NCBI GenBank assembly: GCA_022563275.1 | Contig: JADFNR010000051.1 | Coordinates: 1 to 23,158 of the forward strand | DNA from: Chloroflexota bacterium | Lineage (GTDB): Bacteria; Chloroflexota; Dehalococcoidia; UBA3495 | Direction of reading: 5' to 3' | Length of the DNA: 23,158 nucleotides | In this document: piece after piece, positions 1 through 6,951 of the stretch | How the letters are laid out: the number at the start of each line of letters is the position of its first letter | Numbering within the stretch: the first letter of the stretch is position 1 | Translations under genes and position numbers: made by a program | The notes under the pieces: model-generated | The model's input: only the letters and a program-made list of their open reading frames with translations | What the model was told of the DNA's origin: nothing | Database searches by the model: none

Positions 1-185
1 CGAGGCAATCGGGTTTAACTGGGGGTTGGCGAAAAACGGCCCGCCGGCGTTGGAGAGGTATCGGTCATTCTGCTACACCACGGTGAAAAAAGAGCCCTAT
101 TTAGGACCACTCCACCGGCCCATAACGTTCATGACCCGATCGAGGAGCTGGACACGGCCGTCTGACCCCTTGCTGCGAAAGCGGC
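1..185. other. Unassigned left edge of window
   Basis: I cannot assign a gene here. A plus-strand frame is open from the stop at 16-18 to a TGA at 163-165 and encodes about 48 residues ending ...IEELDTAV, with only a CTG as a possible start at 22. It could be the 3' end of a broken gene entering from the left, or chance. The minus strand shows only very short frames. The block ends where the terminator of the neighbouring binding-protein gene begins. Confidence 0.3.
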
Positions 186-213
186 AAAAACCCCCGGCAG
201 ATACTGCCGGGGG
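186..213 (-). terminator. Rho-independent terminator of the solute-binding protein gene
   Basis: A perfect 10-bp stem (CCCCCGGCAG / CTGCCGGGGG, 3-base loop ATA) is followed on the minus strand by five T. It lies 30 bases after the stop codon of the binding-protein gene, so that gene's transcript ends here. Confidence 0.9.
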
Positions 214-242
214 CTCATGTTGCTCGGTTTTAGACCGACGGC

Positions 243-2066
243 CTACCGATGTTTGGTGTACTCGAATCCAGTCGCGGTCCGGACGTCGCTGTAGTCGGCC
301 GGGTCGAAATCTGGGTCCAGGCGCACGCCGATCGGCCAGACGCCGTCGTGGACGTATATCGAGGATGCCATTGCGTTATCCCACATCCAGTTATAGAACT
401 CCAGTTCCCCTGCCTGAATCTTCAACGGGTCAGTCTGCGTCGACGCCCGGCCGAAGATCTCATCTATGATCGGGTGGTGTGTCCCGTAGCTATAGGTCGA
501 CGTTATCGGGTAATTGGAGGCCCCGATGAGGGGGGTCAGGCGTACGCCCACCGTGAGGCAGGTGATGCCCTGGTATTTCCGGGTGATCAACGAAGGCCGG
601 ATGGTGGCGTAAGGGATGTTCTGAATCCTGACCGAGATACCGATGGTTTCCCAGTACTGGGCAAGCGATTGACAGGTTTCTACCTCGGCGGGTGCTCCCC
701 GGATGGCCGGAGTCAACGTGATGGTGAATCCATCTGGATAACCCGCTTCGGCCAACATCTGCTTGGCCAGCTCCGGGTTGTACTCGTAGACCCAATCTGG
801 GTTGGCCCTGGCCTCGTGGCCCATCCAGTCCCTGAGGTACTGGGGCCGCCCGAACCCTAACAGAAGCGTGTCGACGATGGTCTGGCGGTCGATGGCGATG
901 TTCATCGCCTTCCGGACCATGAGGGCGTCCTGCCACTCTTTAGAATTGGTGTCCAGATCTGCAGACACCCAAGCCTGGCTAGGATCGTAGAACTCGTATT
1001 CGTTGCCGTCTCTGTCCAAGCCGTAGGTCTGACCGTACCAGTTTATCCCGGCCTGACCGGCGTTGGGTACGCCTTTGAGGACCGCGCCTTCCACGGTTTC
1101 AATCGTGATGATGGAGTCGAAGTCCATGGCGAAGTTGTCCAGGTTTCCGGTCTGGAATCCGGCGACCCTGGCCGACTCCTCCGGGATGGTCCAGAAGACC
1201 AACTCCTCGAAGAAAGGAGTCTGGCGCCAGTGGTCTTCCACCGCGCTGAACTTCCAGAACTGGCCGCTGGCATGGTCCACGATCTCCCAGGGACCGGTGG
1301 AGGCGATGTCTACGCTCGCCTTATCGATTCCAAGCTCTTCTGACTGCTTCTTGCTGACGATCCAGGTGCTGACGCCGCCGCCGTTGCGCAGGAACTCAAA
1401 TACCCGCGCGGGCACCCATGGCTCGCCGGTGAAGACCTCAAAAGTGAGCTCGTCGATTATAGTGGTGGATGCGCCGATATCCGCGTTACCGTCGAAGCCG
1501 AAATACTGTCCGATGAACCCGGCCCTGGCGAGGAGGGCGCCTTCATACCACTGTTCGTAGGTATAGACGACGTCTTCGGTGGTCACTGTTCCATAACCCT
1601 TGTGAAACTGCACGCCAGGCTGGAGCTTCCAGGTCCAGGTTAAGAAGTCTGCGGAGATATCCCAAGACCTGGCCACCATGGGGTTGGGCAAGAGGTCCTC
1701 TCTAATGGTTACCAGCCCTTCCCCTATGGAACTGCTGAGGAATTGGATCCTGGGGCTCGAGGCTTGGCTCGGATGTCCCTGGAAGATGCCGGTCTCCCGC
1801 TGACCGATGTTGATGGTGCCGGACGGCTTAACCATCGCGGACGGCGCTTCCGTGGCTTGGGCCATCGCCGTGGGAACTGGCGTGGCTGCGGGTCCACCGC
1901 CGGTGGATGGAGCCGTTGTCGCCTGGGGCCCCGCCGTGGGCGAAGGTGCACCGCTCGGAGTTGCGGTCGCGGAGGACCCGCAGGCGAACAGCAAAGCCAC
2001 GAATAATAGCACGATTGCCTTGGGCAAGTGTTTCATGATCTGTGGGCCGTTTCTTGACTTTGGCAT
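243..2066 (-). CDS. ABC transporter substrate-binding lipoprotein (SBP family 5)
   Basis: This is an extracytoplasmic, lipid-anchored solute-binding protein of 607 residues, close to the usual length of family 5 (oligopeptide/dipeptide/nickel) binding proteins. Residues 11-28 are a hydrophobic signal segment ending in a lipobox (LFAC, Cys29). A Ser/Thr/Pro/Ala-rich linker follows to about residue 80, then the binding fold, including the family-typical run W-T-W-K-L-Q-P-G-V-Q-F-H-K-G followed by T-T-E-D-V-V-Y-T-Y. The ATG at 2066 is preferred because GGGAGAAGG lies four bases before it; the in-frame ATG at 2036 has no such site. It stands alone between its own promoter and terminator, with no permease or ATPase genes in the window, so the transporter partners must be elsewhere. 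The ligand cannot be told from sequence; peptide-like compounds are the default guess. Confidence 0.93.
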   Translation of the reverse strand: MPKSRNGPQIMKHLPKAIVLLFVALLFACGSSATATPSGAPSPTAGPQATTAPSTGGGPAATPVPTAMAQATEAPSAMVKPSGTINIGQRETGIFQGHPSQASSPRIQFLSSSIGEGLVTIREDLLPNPMVARSWDISADFLTWTWKLQPGVQFHKGYGTVTTEDVVYTYEQWYEGALLARAGFIGQYFGFDGNADIGASTTIIDELTFEVFTGEPWVPARVFEFLRNGGGVSTWIVSKKQSEELGIDKASVDIASTGPWEIVDHASGQFWKFSAVEDHWRQTPFFEELVFWTIPEESARVAGFQTGNLDNFAMDFDSIITIETVEGAVLKGVPNAGQAGINWYGQTYGLDRDGNEYEFYDPSQAWVSADLDTNSKEWQDALMVRKAMNIAIDRQTIVDTLLLGFGRPQYLRDWMGHEARANPDWVYEYNPELAKQMLAEAGYPDGFTITLTPAIRGAPAEVETCQSLAQYWETIGISVRIQNIPYATIRPSLITRKYQGITCLTVGVRLTPLIGASNYPITSTYSYGTHHPIIDEIFGRASTQTDPLKIQAGELEFYNWMWDNAMASSIYVHDGVWPIGVRLDPDFDPADYSDVRTATGFEYTKHR

Positions 2067-2164
2067 GGTACCTTCTCCCTACCTACGTGTTACGACTAGA
2101 TATCTGATCATTTAAGCGAGTAATTTCCATCATCAGGTTAAATATCTACGTTTAATACCGATGA

Positions 2165-2193
2165 ATTAAAGATTAAAGGATGCAGATTGTCAA
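2165..2193 (-). promoter_or_regulatory. Sigma-70-type promoter of the solute-binding protein gene
   Basis: On the minus strand a perfect -35 TTGACA (2188-2193) is followed, after exactly 17 bases, by TTTAAT (2165-2170), one mismatch from the consensus -10. The surrounding 2090-2290 stretch is markedly AT-rich compared with the window. The ATG of the binding-protein gene is about 100 bases downstream, leaving a leader of roughly 90 bases. Confidence 0.7.
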
Positions 2194-2323
2194 TACAGCT
2201 ATAGTGATATAACATGATAATTAGAATCAAACATTAAGGTGGGTGTAGATATAAAAATACCCAGCAAAAGCCGTGTTTAGGCGCTGCAATCCAAGATGGA
2301 GAAAGGCCACCGGGGCGCCAGGC

Positions 2324-2689
2324 TTAGAGCGGTTTGGCGAAGGATAGCTCGTGGGAGTCGGGGTCTTCGATGTGGAAGTAGCGCTCACCCCATGACGCGT
2401 CAGCCGGTTCGGTTGAGGGGCTAAGGCCGGCTTGGACCAGACGCCGGTGGAGCGCGTCTACATCGTCAACATGGAAGATCAGGCGTCCCCACCGGGTCCG
2501 GATGTCCTGGGTTTTCCTCTCCGAGTCCAATATGAGGTTGAGGTAGCCTTCCCCCACCCTGAAGCTGCTGAAAGATGCTGAGGCGCCCCCGTACAGGATC
2601 TCCAGACCAACCTTGTCGCGGTAGAAATCCACGGACCGGGCCATGTCGGCCACGGCCAGGGTTACGGCGTTGATGGACCGAACGTTCAA
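2324..2689 (-). CDS. VOC/glyoxalase-fold protein
   Basis: A 121-residue single-module VOC superfamily protein (glyoxalase I / bleomycin resistance / extradiol dioxygenase fold). The beta-alpha-beta pattern is clear: N-terminal A-V-T-L-A-V-A-D-M-A-R-S-V-D-F-Y-R, then V-G-L-E-I-L, then in the second half F-H-V-D-D-V-D-A-L and a C-terminal I-E-D-P-D-S-H-E-L-S-F. The final Glu is the usual metal-ligand position; the usual first His is replaced (A-V-T-L), so metal binding may be incomplete. The frame has no ATG: the start is a TTG, with an upstream stop six codons before it and only a weak ribosome site. It lies 67 bases after the SCO1664-family gene and is probably the last gene of that operon. 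The substrate is unknown. Confidence 0.85.
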   Translation of the reverse strand: MNVRSINAVTLAVADMARSVDFYRDKVGLEILYGGASASFSSFRVGEGYLNLILDSERKTQDIRTRWGRLIFHVDDVDALHRRLVQAGLSPSTEPADASWGERYFHIEDPDSHELSFAKPL

Positions 2690-2756
2690 CTTGACCAGCC
2701 CTGTTTACACGGTCAGATTTCGAGCGAATTCCTTCGGTGGCGGTTGGGTGCGTCGG

Positions 2757-3608
2757 CTAGCCGCGCCGGCGGCCACGTCCGGGCAGACCTGGAAACGCCC
2801 GCTCTTCCAAGACCCAGTCCAGCCTATGTTTGAGGGCGACCACCTCTTCCGGAGGCAATAGCGTCACCAGCTCTTCGAGCAGACTGGGATAGGAATCAAC
2901 GGGCGAATCCAATTGTTCCCGGAGTTTGGTCAGCGATTTAAGCAAAGGCGCCGGTATCGGTTCGCCACAGAAGTCCCAGATCACCGTCCGGACCTTCATG
3001 TCCGAGTGGAAGGTCAGCCCGTGGTCGATACTCCAGATCTTGCCGCCATTCCCCATCAATAGATGATTGGCCTTTCGGTCGGTGCTGTTGGCGACCAAGT
3101 CGAAACAGGCGATGACCCTCAATTGGTCGGCCCACCCGTCCTGCAACGTGTAGTAATTTTGCTTGGGGTCGTGGTCGACGAACTGCTGCACCGAGCCGAT
3201 CCCGTAGGGACCATCCCGGATGATGGTGAATGGGACGATTCCCCAGCCCAGTATCTCGCTCAACAGATAGGCGGCATACTCCCGTTTATAGAGGGTGCCG
3301 CTGGGAAAGTCCCAAAGGGGGGCTTCTCCGTCCCGAGGTTTATAGATGGCCAGGCTCTCGCTGCCTTCCATCTCTATCTTGACCACGAACGTGTAATTGG
3401 AACCCAGAGGCGCCAATTCATAAGAGACTATCTCGCCGTGGCGGATAATATCTGTGGCGGTCGGCTTGGAATTCAACTCGGAATTCAACTCGGAATTCAA
3501 TTCAGGATTCAACTTGATAGTCAAAAGGTCAATCCCGCCGCGTTGGCGTCGTGGTTTAACCCGCCTCCAAGACGGTATGCCCGTTGGCTCTGGGACAGAC
3601 GTGACCAT
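2757..3608 (-). CDS. SCO1664-family protein (PI3/4-kinase/HipA-like fold)
   Basis: This resembles the SCO1664 family, a kinase-like family usually found next to DUF3090 genes, as here. Residues about 52-205 hold the core: a possible nucleotide-binding Lys (I-Y-K-P-R-D-G-E, K90), Glu110 in L-Y-K-R-E-Y, the catalytic-loop-like S-T-D-R-K-A-N-H (D177, N181) and a D-H-G-L-T-F motif (D195) in the place of a DFG. The true biochemical activity is not established. The ATG at 3608 makes a 53-base overlap with the DUF3090 gene and adds about 28 Arg/Pro-rich residues unlike the family. A TTG at 3524, preceded by GGCGGG, would avoid the overlap and may be the real start. Residues 34-47 come from a 12-bp tandem repeat (N-S-E-L units). 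Confidence 0.85.
   Translation of the reverse strand: MVTSVPEPTGIPSWRRVKPRRQRGGIDLLTIKLNPELNSELNSELNSKPTATDIIRHGEIVSYELAPLGSNYTFVVKIEMEGSESLAIYKPRDGEAPLWDFPSGTLYKREYAAYLLSEILGWGIVPFTIIRDGPYGIGSVQQFVDHDPKQNYYTLQDGWADQLRVIACFDLVANSTDRKANHLLMGNGGKIWSIDHGLTFHSDMKVRTVIWDFCGEPIPAPLLKSLTKLREQLDSPVDSYPSLLEELVTLLPPEEVVALKHRLDWVLEERAFPGLPGRGRRRG
3469..3516. repeat. Four-unit 12-bp tandem repeat inside the SCO1664-family gene
   Basis: Units start at 3469, 3481, 3493 and 3505. The first two are identical (GAATTCAACTCG); the third and fourth differ by two and three bases. The repeat is in frame and encodes repeated E-L-N-S near the N-terminus, just before the conserved domain. Copy number could vary without shifting the frame. 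Confidence 0.9.
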
Positions 3609-4128
3609 CCGGGTTGATCGGTTGTCCGCAGAGGAAACACGTCGGCCGGCCGGCCGCGCAGATCTTTAAAGCCTCTTCTCCCAGGGCGCCTGCCTGAATG
3701 GTGGTGATCCAGAAGCCCACCGATTCGGTTTCGGCTGCCTCATCGCTGGGGCGACTCTCCTCTTCCGCCCGTTCTTCAGACTCGCGTTCATGGGCCTGAA
3801 GGTAGAAGGCGTTGCTGTCTTGATCGTAGCTAAGGAGCATCTGACCGGCTTTGAAGTCGACGGTCAGCTCGCCCCCGGACCAAGCTTCCTCCCGGAGATC
3901 GCTTTCCTTGTCTCGTTGCTCCTGGGAAAGGTGGCCCACCATGTCTCGTAGGTACACGCCAAGTTGGAAGAGTTGCTCCTTCTCCATCCAGATAGAGCAG
4001 GAGGCCGCGCCCGAACGGGCGTCCAAGCGAAACGTCCGGAGGCCGGGCTCGCCAAAGGTTAGGACCTCAATATCGGCAACTGCGCCCAGGGGGTATTTGA
4101 CCTTGTTCGATTCCATTATCGTTATCAT
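3556..4128 (-). CDS. DUF3090 family protein with C-terminal zinc ribbon
   Basis: A 190-residue member of the DUF3090 (TIGR03847) family, of unknown function. The N-terminal part (P-L-G-A-V-A-D-I, G-E-P-G-L-R-T-F-R-L) is followed by the family core ending in A-F-Y-L-Q-A, an acidic low-complexity linker (about 113-136), and a C-terminal zinc-binding element C164-x2-C167 ... H176-x-C178 ... H184 (R-P-T-C-F-L-C-G-Q-P, G-H-V-C-P-R-A-N-G-H). Known family context: in Actinobacteria this gene sits beside an SCO1664-type gene and a histidine phosphatase near the mycothiol gene mshC. Here only the SCO1664 partner follows. Two ATG codons (4128 and 4116) are possible; neither has a strong ribosome site. 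Confidence 0.88.
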   Translation of the reverse strand: MITIMESNKVKYPLGAVADIEVLTFGEPGLRTFRLDARSGAASCSIWMEKEQLFQLGVYLRDMVGHLSQEQRDKESDLREEAWSGGELTVDFKAGQMLLSYDQDSNAFYLQAHERESEERAEEESRPSDEAAETESVGFWITTIQAGALGEEALKICAAGRPTCFLCGQPINPDGHVCPRANGHTVLEAG

Positions 4129-4253
4129 AGACGCCGTCGATTCTCCGTGGCAAGGGTGACATACCGGTGCAATCCACAGTTACGGCGCTAATCCCCGGCT
4201 GCCTGGGATTTTGCCCGAGCGGTCGGCGGGGAGTGTAGCCTGGAGTTTGTATG

Positions 4254-4259
4254 TATAAT
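4254..4259 (+). promoter_or_regulatory. Candidate -10 element of the GlcG/HbpS-like gene
   Basis: A perfect TATAAT preceded directly by TG, 56 bases before the start codon. No recognisable -35 sits at the right distance, so this is a candidate only. Confidence 0.4.
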
Positions 4260-4315
4260 CCACCCATTAAGCGGCAAAGGCCCTTAAATAGTTAAACGTT
4301 CGAGGAGGATCGCTG

Positions 4316-4726
4316 ATGGCAGACGGACTGAAGATGGAGCAGGTCCAGGCCGCCATGAAGGCCATGATGGACAAGGCCATGGAAAAGCCCAACGAGCCCA
4401 TAGCAATGGCCATAGTAGATGCGGCCGGCAATTTGGAAGCCTACGCCAAGATGGACAACCTGAGGATATTCAGCCGCCGGCACGCGCAGAGGAAGGCTTA
4501 CACGTCGGCGGTGATGGGGATGGATTCGGGGGCCCATGCCGAGCGGCTGCACGGTGGAGGCAGGAACATTGCCGACTTGGGCGACCCGATGATGACCCAC
4601 GGGCAAGGCGGCCTAGTGATAATGAAGGACGGCGTTATTCTGGGCGGCATCGGCGTCGGCGGCTACCCCAGCGGCCAGGCCGATGAAGATATATCCCGGG
4701 TTGGCCTGGATGCAATGAAGCTTTAG
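4316..4726 (+). CDS. GlcG/HbpS family (heme-degrading-type) protein
   Basis: A 136-residue protein of the GlcG/HbpS (PF03928) family, small alpha/beta proteins related to heme-binding HbpS and to GlcG of glycolate operons. Visible hallmarks are an N-terminal helix, then I-A-M-A-I-V-D-A-A-G-N-L-E-A-Y-A-K-M-D, the R-K-A-Y-T-S-A segment, and the glycine-rich end G-V-I-L-G-G-I-G-V-G-G-Y-P-S-G-Q-A-D-E-D. No signal peptide is seen, so it is probably cytoplasmic. The start is secure: AGGAGG at 4303-4308 lies 7 bases before the ATG. It is a single-gene unit, with a candidate -10 upstream and a strong terminator after it. The actual ligand (heme, cofactor or other) cannot be read from the sequence, and there are no glycolate oxidase genes nearby. 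Confidence 0.88.
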   Translation: MADGLKMEQVQAAMKAMMDKAMEKPNEPIAMAIVDAAGNLEAYAKMDNLRIFSRRHAQRKAYTSAVMGMDSGAHAERLHGGGRNIADLGDPMMTHGQGGLVIMKDGVILGGIGVGGYPSGQADEDISRVGLDAMKL

Positions 4727-4767
4727 GGCAAACACGCGGCGGCCGGCTTCATTGGGGAAATAGATTA

Positions 4768-4803
4768 GAACGCCCCGGCGGATACGCCGGGGCGTTCGCT
4801 TTT
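4768..4803 (+). terminator. Rho-independent terminator after the GlcG/HbpS-like gene
   Basis: A 13-bp perfect stem (GAACGCCCCGGCG / CGCCGGGGCGTTC) with a GATA loop, followed by GCTTTT. It ends the transcript 41 bases after the stop codon and insulates the receiver-protein gene downstream. Confidence 0.88.
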
Positions 4804-4872
4804 CCCTGGGCTTTATGACTGGGGGTTGTAGTTAACACGGCAGTTGTTACCTTGGAAGGAGAACATACGCCG

Positions 4873-4878
4873 AGGAGG
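4873..4878 (+). promoter_or_regulatory. Shine-Dalgarno site that fixes the receiver-protein start
   Basis: AGGAGG lies 7 bases before the ATG at 4886. It falls inside the longer open frame that begins at 4844, which shows that the 14 upstream residues are not translated. Confidence 0.85.
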
Positions 4879-4885
4879 TCAGCTA

Positions 4886-5266
4886 ATGCTCAAAGCGCTG
4901 ATCGTCGAGGACGAGGAAGATATCAAGCAATTATTGCTTGAGGTGTTGGAAGACAAAGGCTACCAGGTCTCGGTGGCCGGAAATGGCGAAATCGCATTGC
5001 AGCGCATCGGCGAAGAGATGCCCGATATAATTTTCGCGGATGTGTTTATGCCTGTGATGGATGGCCTTGATCTTATCTCAAGACTAAAGGAAAACCCAGA
5101 TACATCCGGGATTCCCGTGGTGATCGTTACGGTCATGAACGCCCGCGACACGGAAAAGAAGGCAAAGGAGTTGGGCGTTGAGCATTACCTGAACAAACCC
5201 TGGGAATCGGCTGAGTTGGACCTGGTGCTTGAGCGGGTCAATAAGCTAAACGGCCGCGGCCGGTAA
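4886..5266 (+). CDS. Stand-alone response-regulator receiver protein
   Basis: A 126-residue CheY-like protein made only of a receiver domain. All signature residues are present, counted from the ATG at 4886: acidic pocket E8-D9, phospho-acceptor D52 in F-A-D-V-F-M-P-V-M-D-G, switch T82 in V-I-V-T-V-M, and K104 in N-K-P-W. There is no DNA-binding or enzymatic output domain, so it would act by protein-protein contact or as a phosphorelay intermediate. A longer frame starts at 4844, but the strong ribosome site and the usual family N-terminus (M-L-K-A-L-I-V-E-D) support 4886. No histidine kinase is nearby; its partner is encoded elsewhere. It converges with the YifB gene, 20 bases apart. Confidence 0.93.
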   Translation: MLKALIVEDEEDIKQLLLEVLEDKGYQVSVAGNGEIALQRIGEEMPDIIFADVFMPVMDGLDLISRLKENPDTSGIPVVIVTVMNARDTEKKAKELGVEHYLNKPWESAELDLVLERVNKLNGRGR

Positions 5267-5286
5267 CAACCCGCAGTCACCGGGAG

Positions 5287-6813
5287 CTAGCTAACCGCCG
5301 TCCGGGGCCGGTACTGGAGAGCCTCGGCCAGATGGGCGATGTTGATGCCCTCCGATCCTTCCAAGTCCGCGATGGTCCGGGACACCTTCAGTATGCGGTG
5401 GAAGGCCCTGGCCGACAGGTTAAGCCGCTGGGTAGCGGTCTGCAGGAGGCCCTTGGCGCCCTCGTCCAGTTGGCAGAACTTCCAGACCTCGGCCGGTCCC
5501 ATCTCGGAATTACAGAAAAAGCCGCACTCCTTGAATCGCTTCCCTTGAATCGCCCTTGCCTGCTCCACCCTCAACCTGGGCCGACTGGAGTCTTCCGCCT
5601 GTTGGTCCTCAACCAGTTTCTCGTACTCCACCGGCGGCACTTCCACGAATACATCGACCCGGTCAAGCAGAGGGCCGCTGATGCGCTTCTGATAGCGGGC
5701 CACGGTGGAAGGCGAACAGGTACATTCCTTGGTGGGATGGGTATGGTAACCGCAGGGACATGGGTTCATGGCAGCCACCAGCATGAAGCTGGCCGGATAA
5801 GTGATGCTGCCGCTGACCCGGCTGATGGTCACAACCTTGTCCTCTAGCGGCTGGCGCAGCGACTCAAGGGCCGTGTGACTGAACTCGGGCAATTCGTCCA
5901 AGAACAGCACACCCCGGTGGCTCATGGTGATCTCACCGGGCCGGAGCGTTCGGCCTCCGCCAACCAGTCCCGCATTTGAGATGGTGTAGTGGGGCGACCG
6001 GAAAGGCCGCTGTAACACCAAGGGGTTGCCGGCGGGCAGGGCGCCGTTGACGCTGTAGATCTTGGTCACTTCCAGTGCCTCTTGCTGGGCCATGCGGGGC
6101 AGGATCGATGGCAGGCACCGGGCGAGAAGGGTTTTTCCGCTGCCCGGAGGACCGTTGAATATCAAGTTGTGGAACCCCGCGGCGGCGACTTCCAGGGCCC
6201 GCTTGGCGTGCTCTTGGCCCCTAACGTTGGACAGGTCCATCTCGTAATGGACGGTGGTGTCGTCAACGGTTTGCCAGACATCGTCGTCCAGCGGCTGGAT
6301 CTCGCTCTCGCACCGCAGATGCTCTATCAGGTGCCTCAAACTGGAGACTGGGTAGACTTTGATGTCCTCCACCAAGGATGCCTCATCGGCGTCGATTGTG
6401 GGAACAAAGACCGAGGTATAGCCTTGGTCACGCGCCACCGACACCATGGCCAAGATGCCCTTGGTGTGGCGCAGGGCCCCTTCCAGCGAAAGTTCTCCCA
6501 GGAAGACGGCTCTGTCAGGCACCGAGTCGATCTGCCCCGAACTCAGCAACATGCAAACGGCGATCGGGAGGTCGTAGGCCGGGCCTTCCTTCTTCAGGTC
6601 GGCTGGCGCCAGGTTCACGGTGATCCGGCGGAGGGGAAACTCGCAGCCGCTGTTGCGCAGGGCGGCGCGCACCCGTTCTTTGGCTTCTTGGACTGCGGCG
6701 TCTGGGAGACCGACGATGTTGAAGACAGGCAGGCCAGGGGAGATATCCACTTCCACTTGGACCACGAATCCGTCGAGTCCAACGACCGCACAGGTCTGAG
6801 CGTTGGCTAGCAC
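5287..6813 (-). CDS. YifB/ComM family Mg-chelatase-like AAA+ ATPase
   Basis: A 508-residue protein of the YifB/ComM family. The Gram-negative member ComM is a hexameric helicase that promotes branch migration during natural transformation; that role is inferred here. Order of parts: N-terminal LonS5-like/ChlI domain (L-D-G-F-V-V-Q-V-E-V-D-I-S-P-G-L-P and the V-G-L-P-D-A-A-V-Q-E-A-K-E-R-V motif), AAA+ domain with Walker A G-P-P-G-S-G-K-T (about 221-228) and Walker B V-L-F-L-D-E-L (about 302-308), the cysteine-rich N-P-C-P-C-G-Y ... C-T-C loop, then the Mg-chelatase C-terminal domain. I place the start at a GTG (6813) preceded by AAAGGAG, giving the family-typical start M-L-A-N-A-Q; the frame extends to a TTG at 6840 without a ribosome site. 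No other competence gene is in view. Confidence 0.93.
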   Translation of the reverse strand: MLANAQTCAVVGLDGFVVQVEVDISPGLPVFNIVGLPDAAVQEAKERVRAALRNSGCEFPLRRITVNLAPADLKKEGPAYDLPIAVCMLLSSGQIDSVPDRAVFLGELSLEGALRHTKGILAMVSVARDQGYTSVFVPTIDADEASLVEDIKVYPVSSLRHLIEHLRCESEIQPLDDDVWQTVDDTTVHYEMDLSNVRGQEHAKRALEVAAAGFHNLIFNGPPGSGKTLLARCLPSILPRMAQQEALEVTKIYSVNGALPAGNPLVLQRPFRSPHYTISNAGLVGGGRTLRPGEITMSHRGVLFLDELPEFSHTALESLRQPLEDKVVTISRVSGSITYPASFMLVAAMNPCPCGYHTHPTKECTCSPSTVARYQKRISGPLLDRVDVFVEVPPVEYEKLVEDQQAEDSSRPRLRVEQARAIQGKRFKECGFFCNSEMGPAEVWKFCQLDEGAKGLLQTATQRLNLSARAFHRILKVSRTIADLEGSEGINIAHLAEALQYRPRTAVS

Positions 6814-6821
6814 GGCAGCCG

Positions 6822-6828
6822 CTCCTTT
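6822..6828 (-). promoter_or_regulatory. Shine-Dalgarno site that fixes the YifB start
   Basis: Minus-strand AAAGGAG lies 8 bases before the GTG at 6813. It lies within the open frame reaching to a TTG at 6840, so it argues for the shorter product. Confidence 0.65.
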
Positions 6829-6915
6829 GGCTCCGGCCAAGGGGAAGATTGGGGAACTTCTGGTGGTCTAACGGGCCGGTTGCCGAGGTAACTCTAAGGG
6901 AGGACGGATGCCCGC

Positions 6916-6936
6916 GCTACGGGCTGCTGACAGTTA
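6916..6936. repeat. Copy 1 of a 21-bp dispersed repeat with hairpin
   Basis: These 21 bases (core CGGGCTGCTGACAGTTA) recur exactly at 12276-12296 in the same orientation. On the minus strand the repeat continues into an inverted repeat GCCCG / CGGGC with a 5-base loop (6911-6925 area). It begins 16 bases downstream of the monooxygenase stop codon. Confidence 0.8.
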
Positions 6937-6951
6937 GCCGGTGTCGCTTGC

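Noticed and set aside
26..469. Plus-strand open frame of 147 codons at the left edge
   Set aside because: It runs through the terminator and the antisense of the binding-protein gene, has Arg-rich composition and no family motifs.
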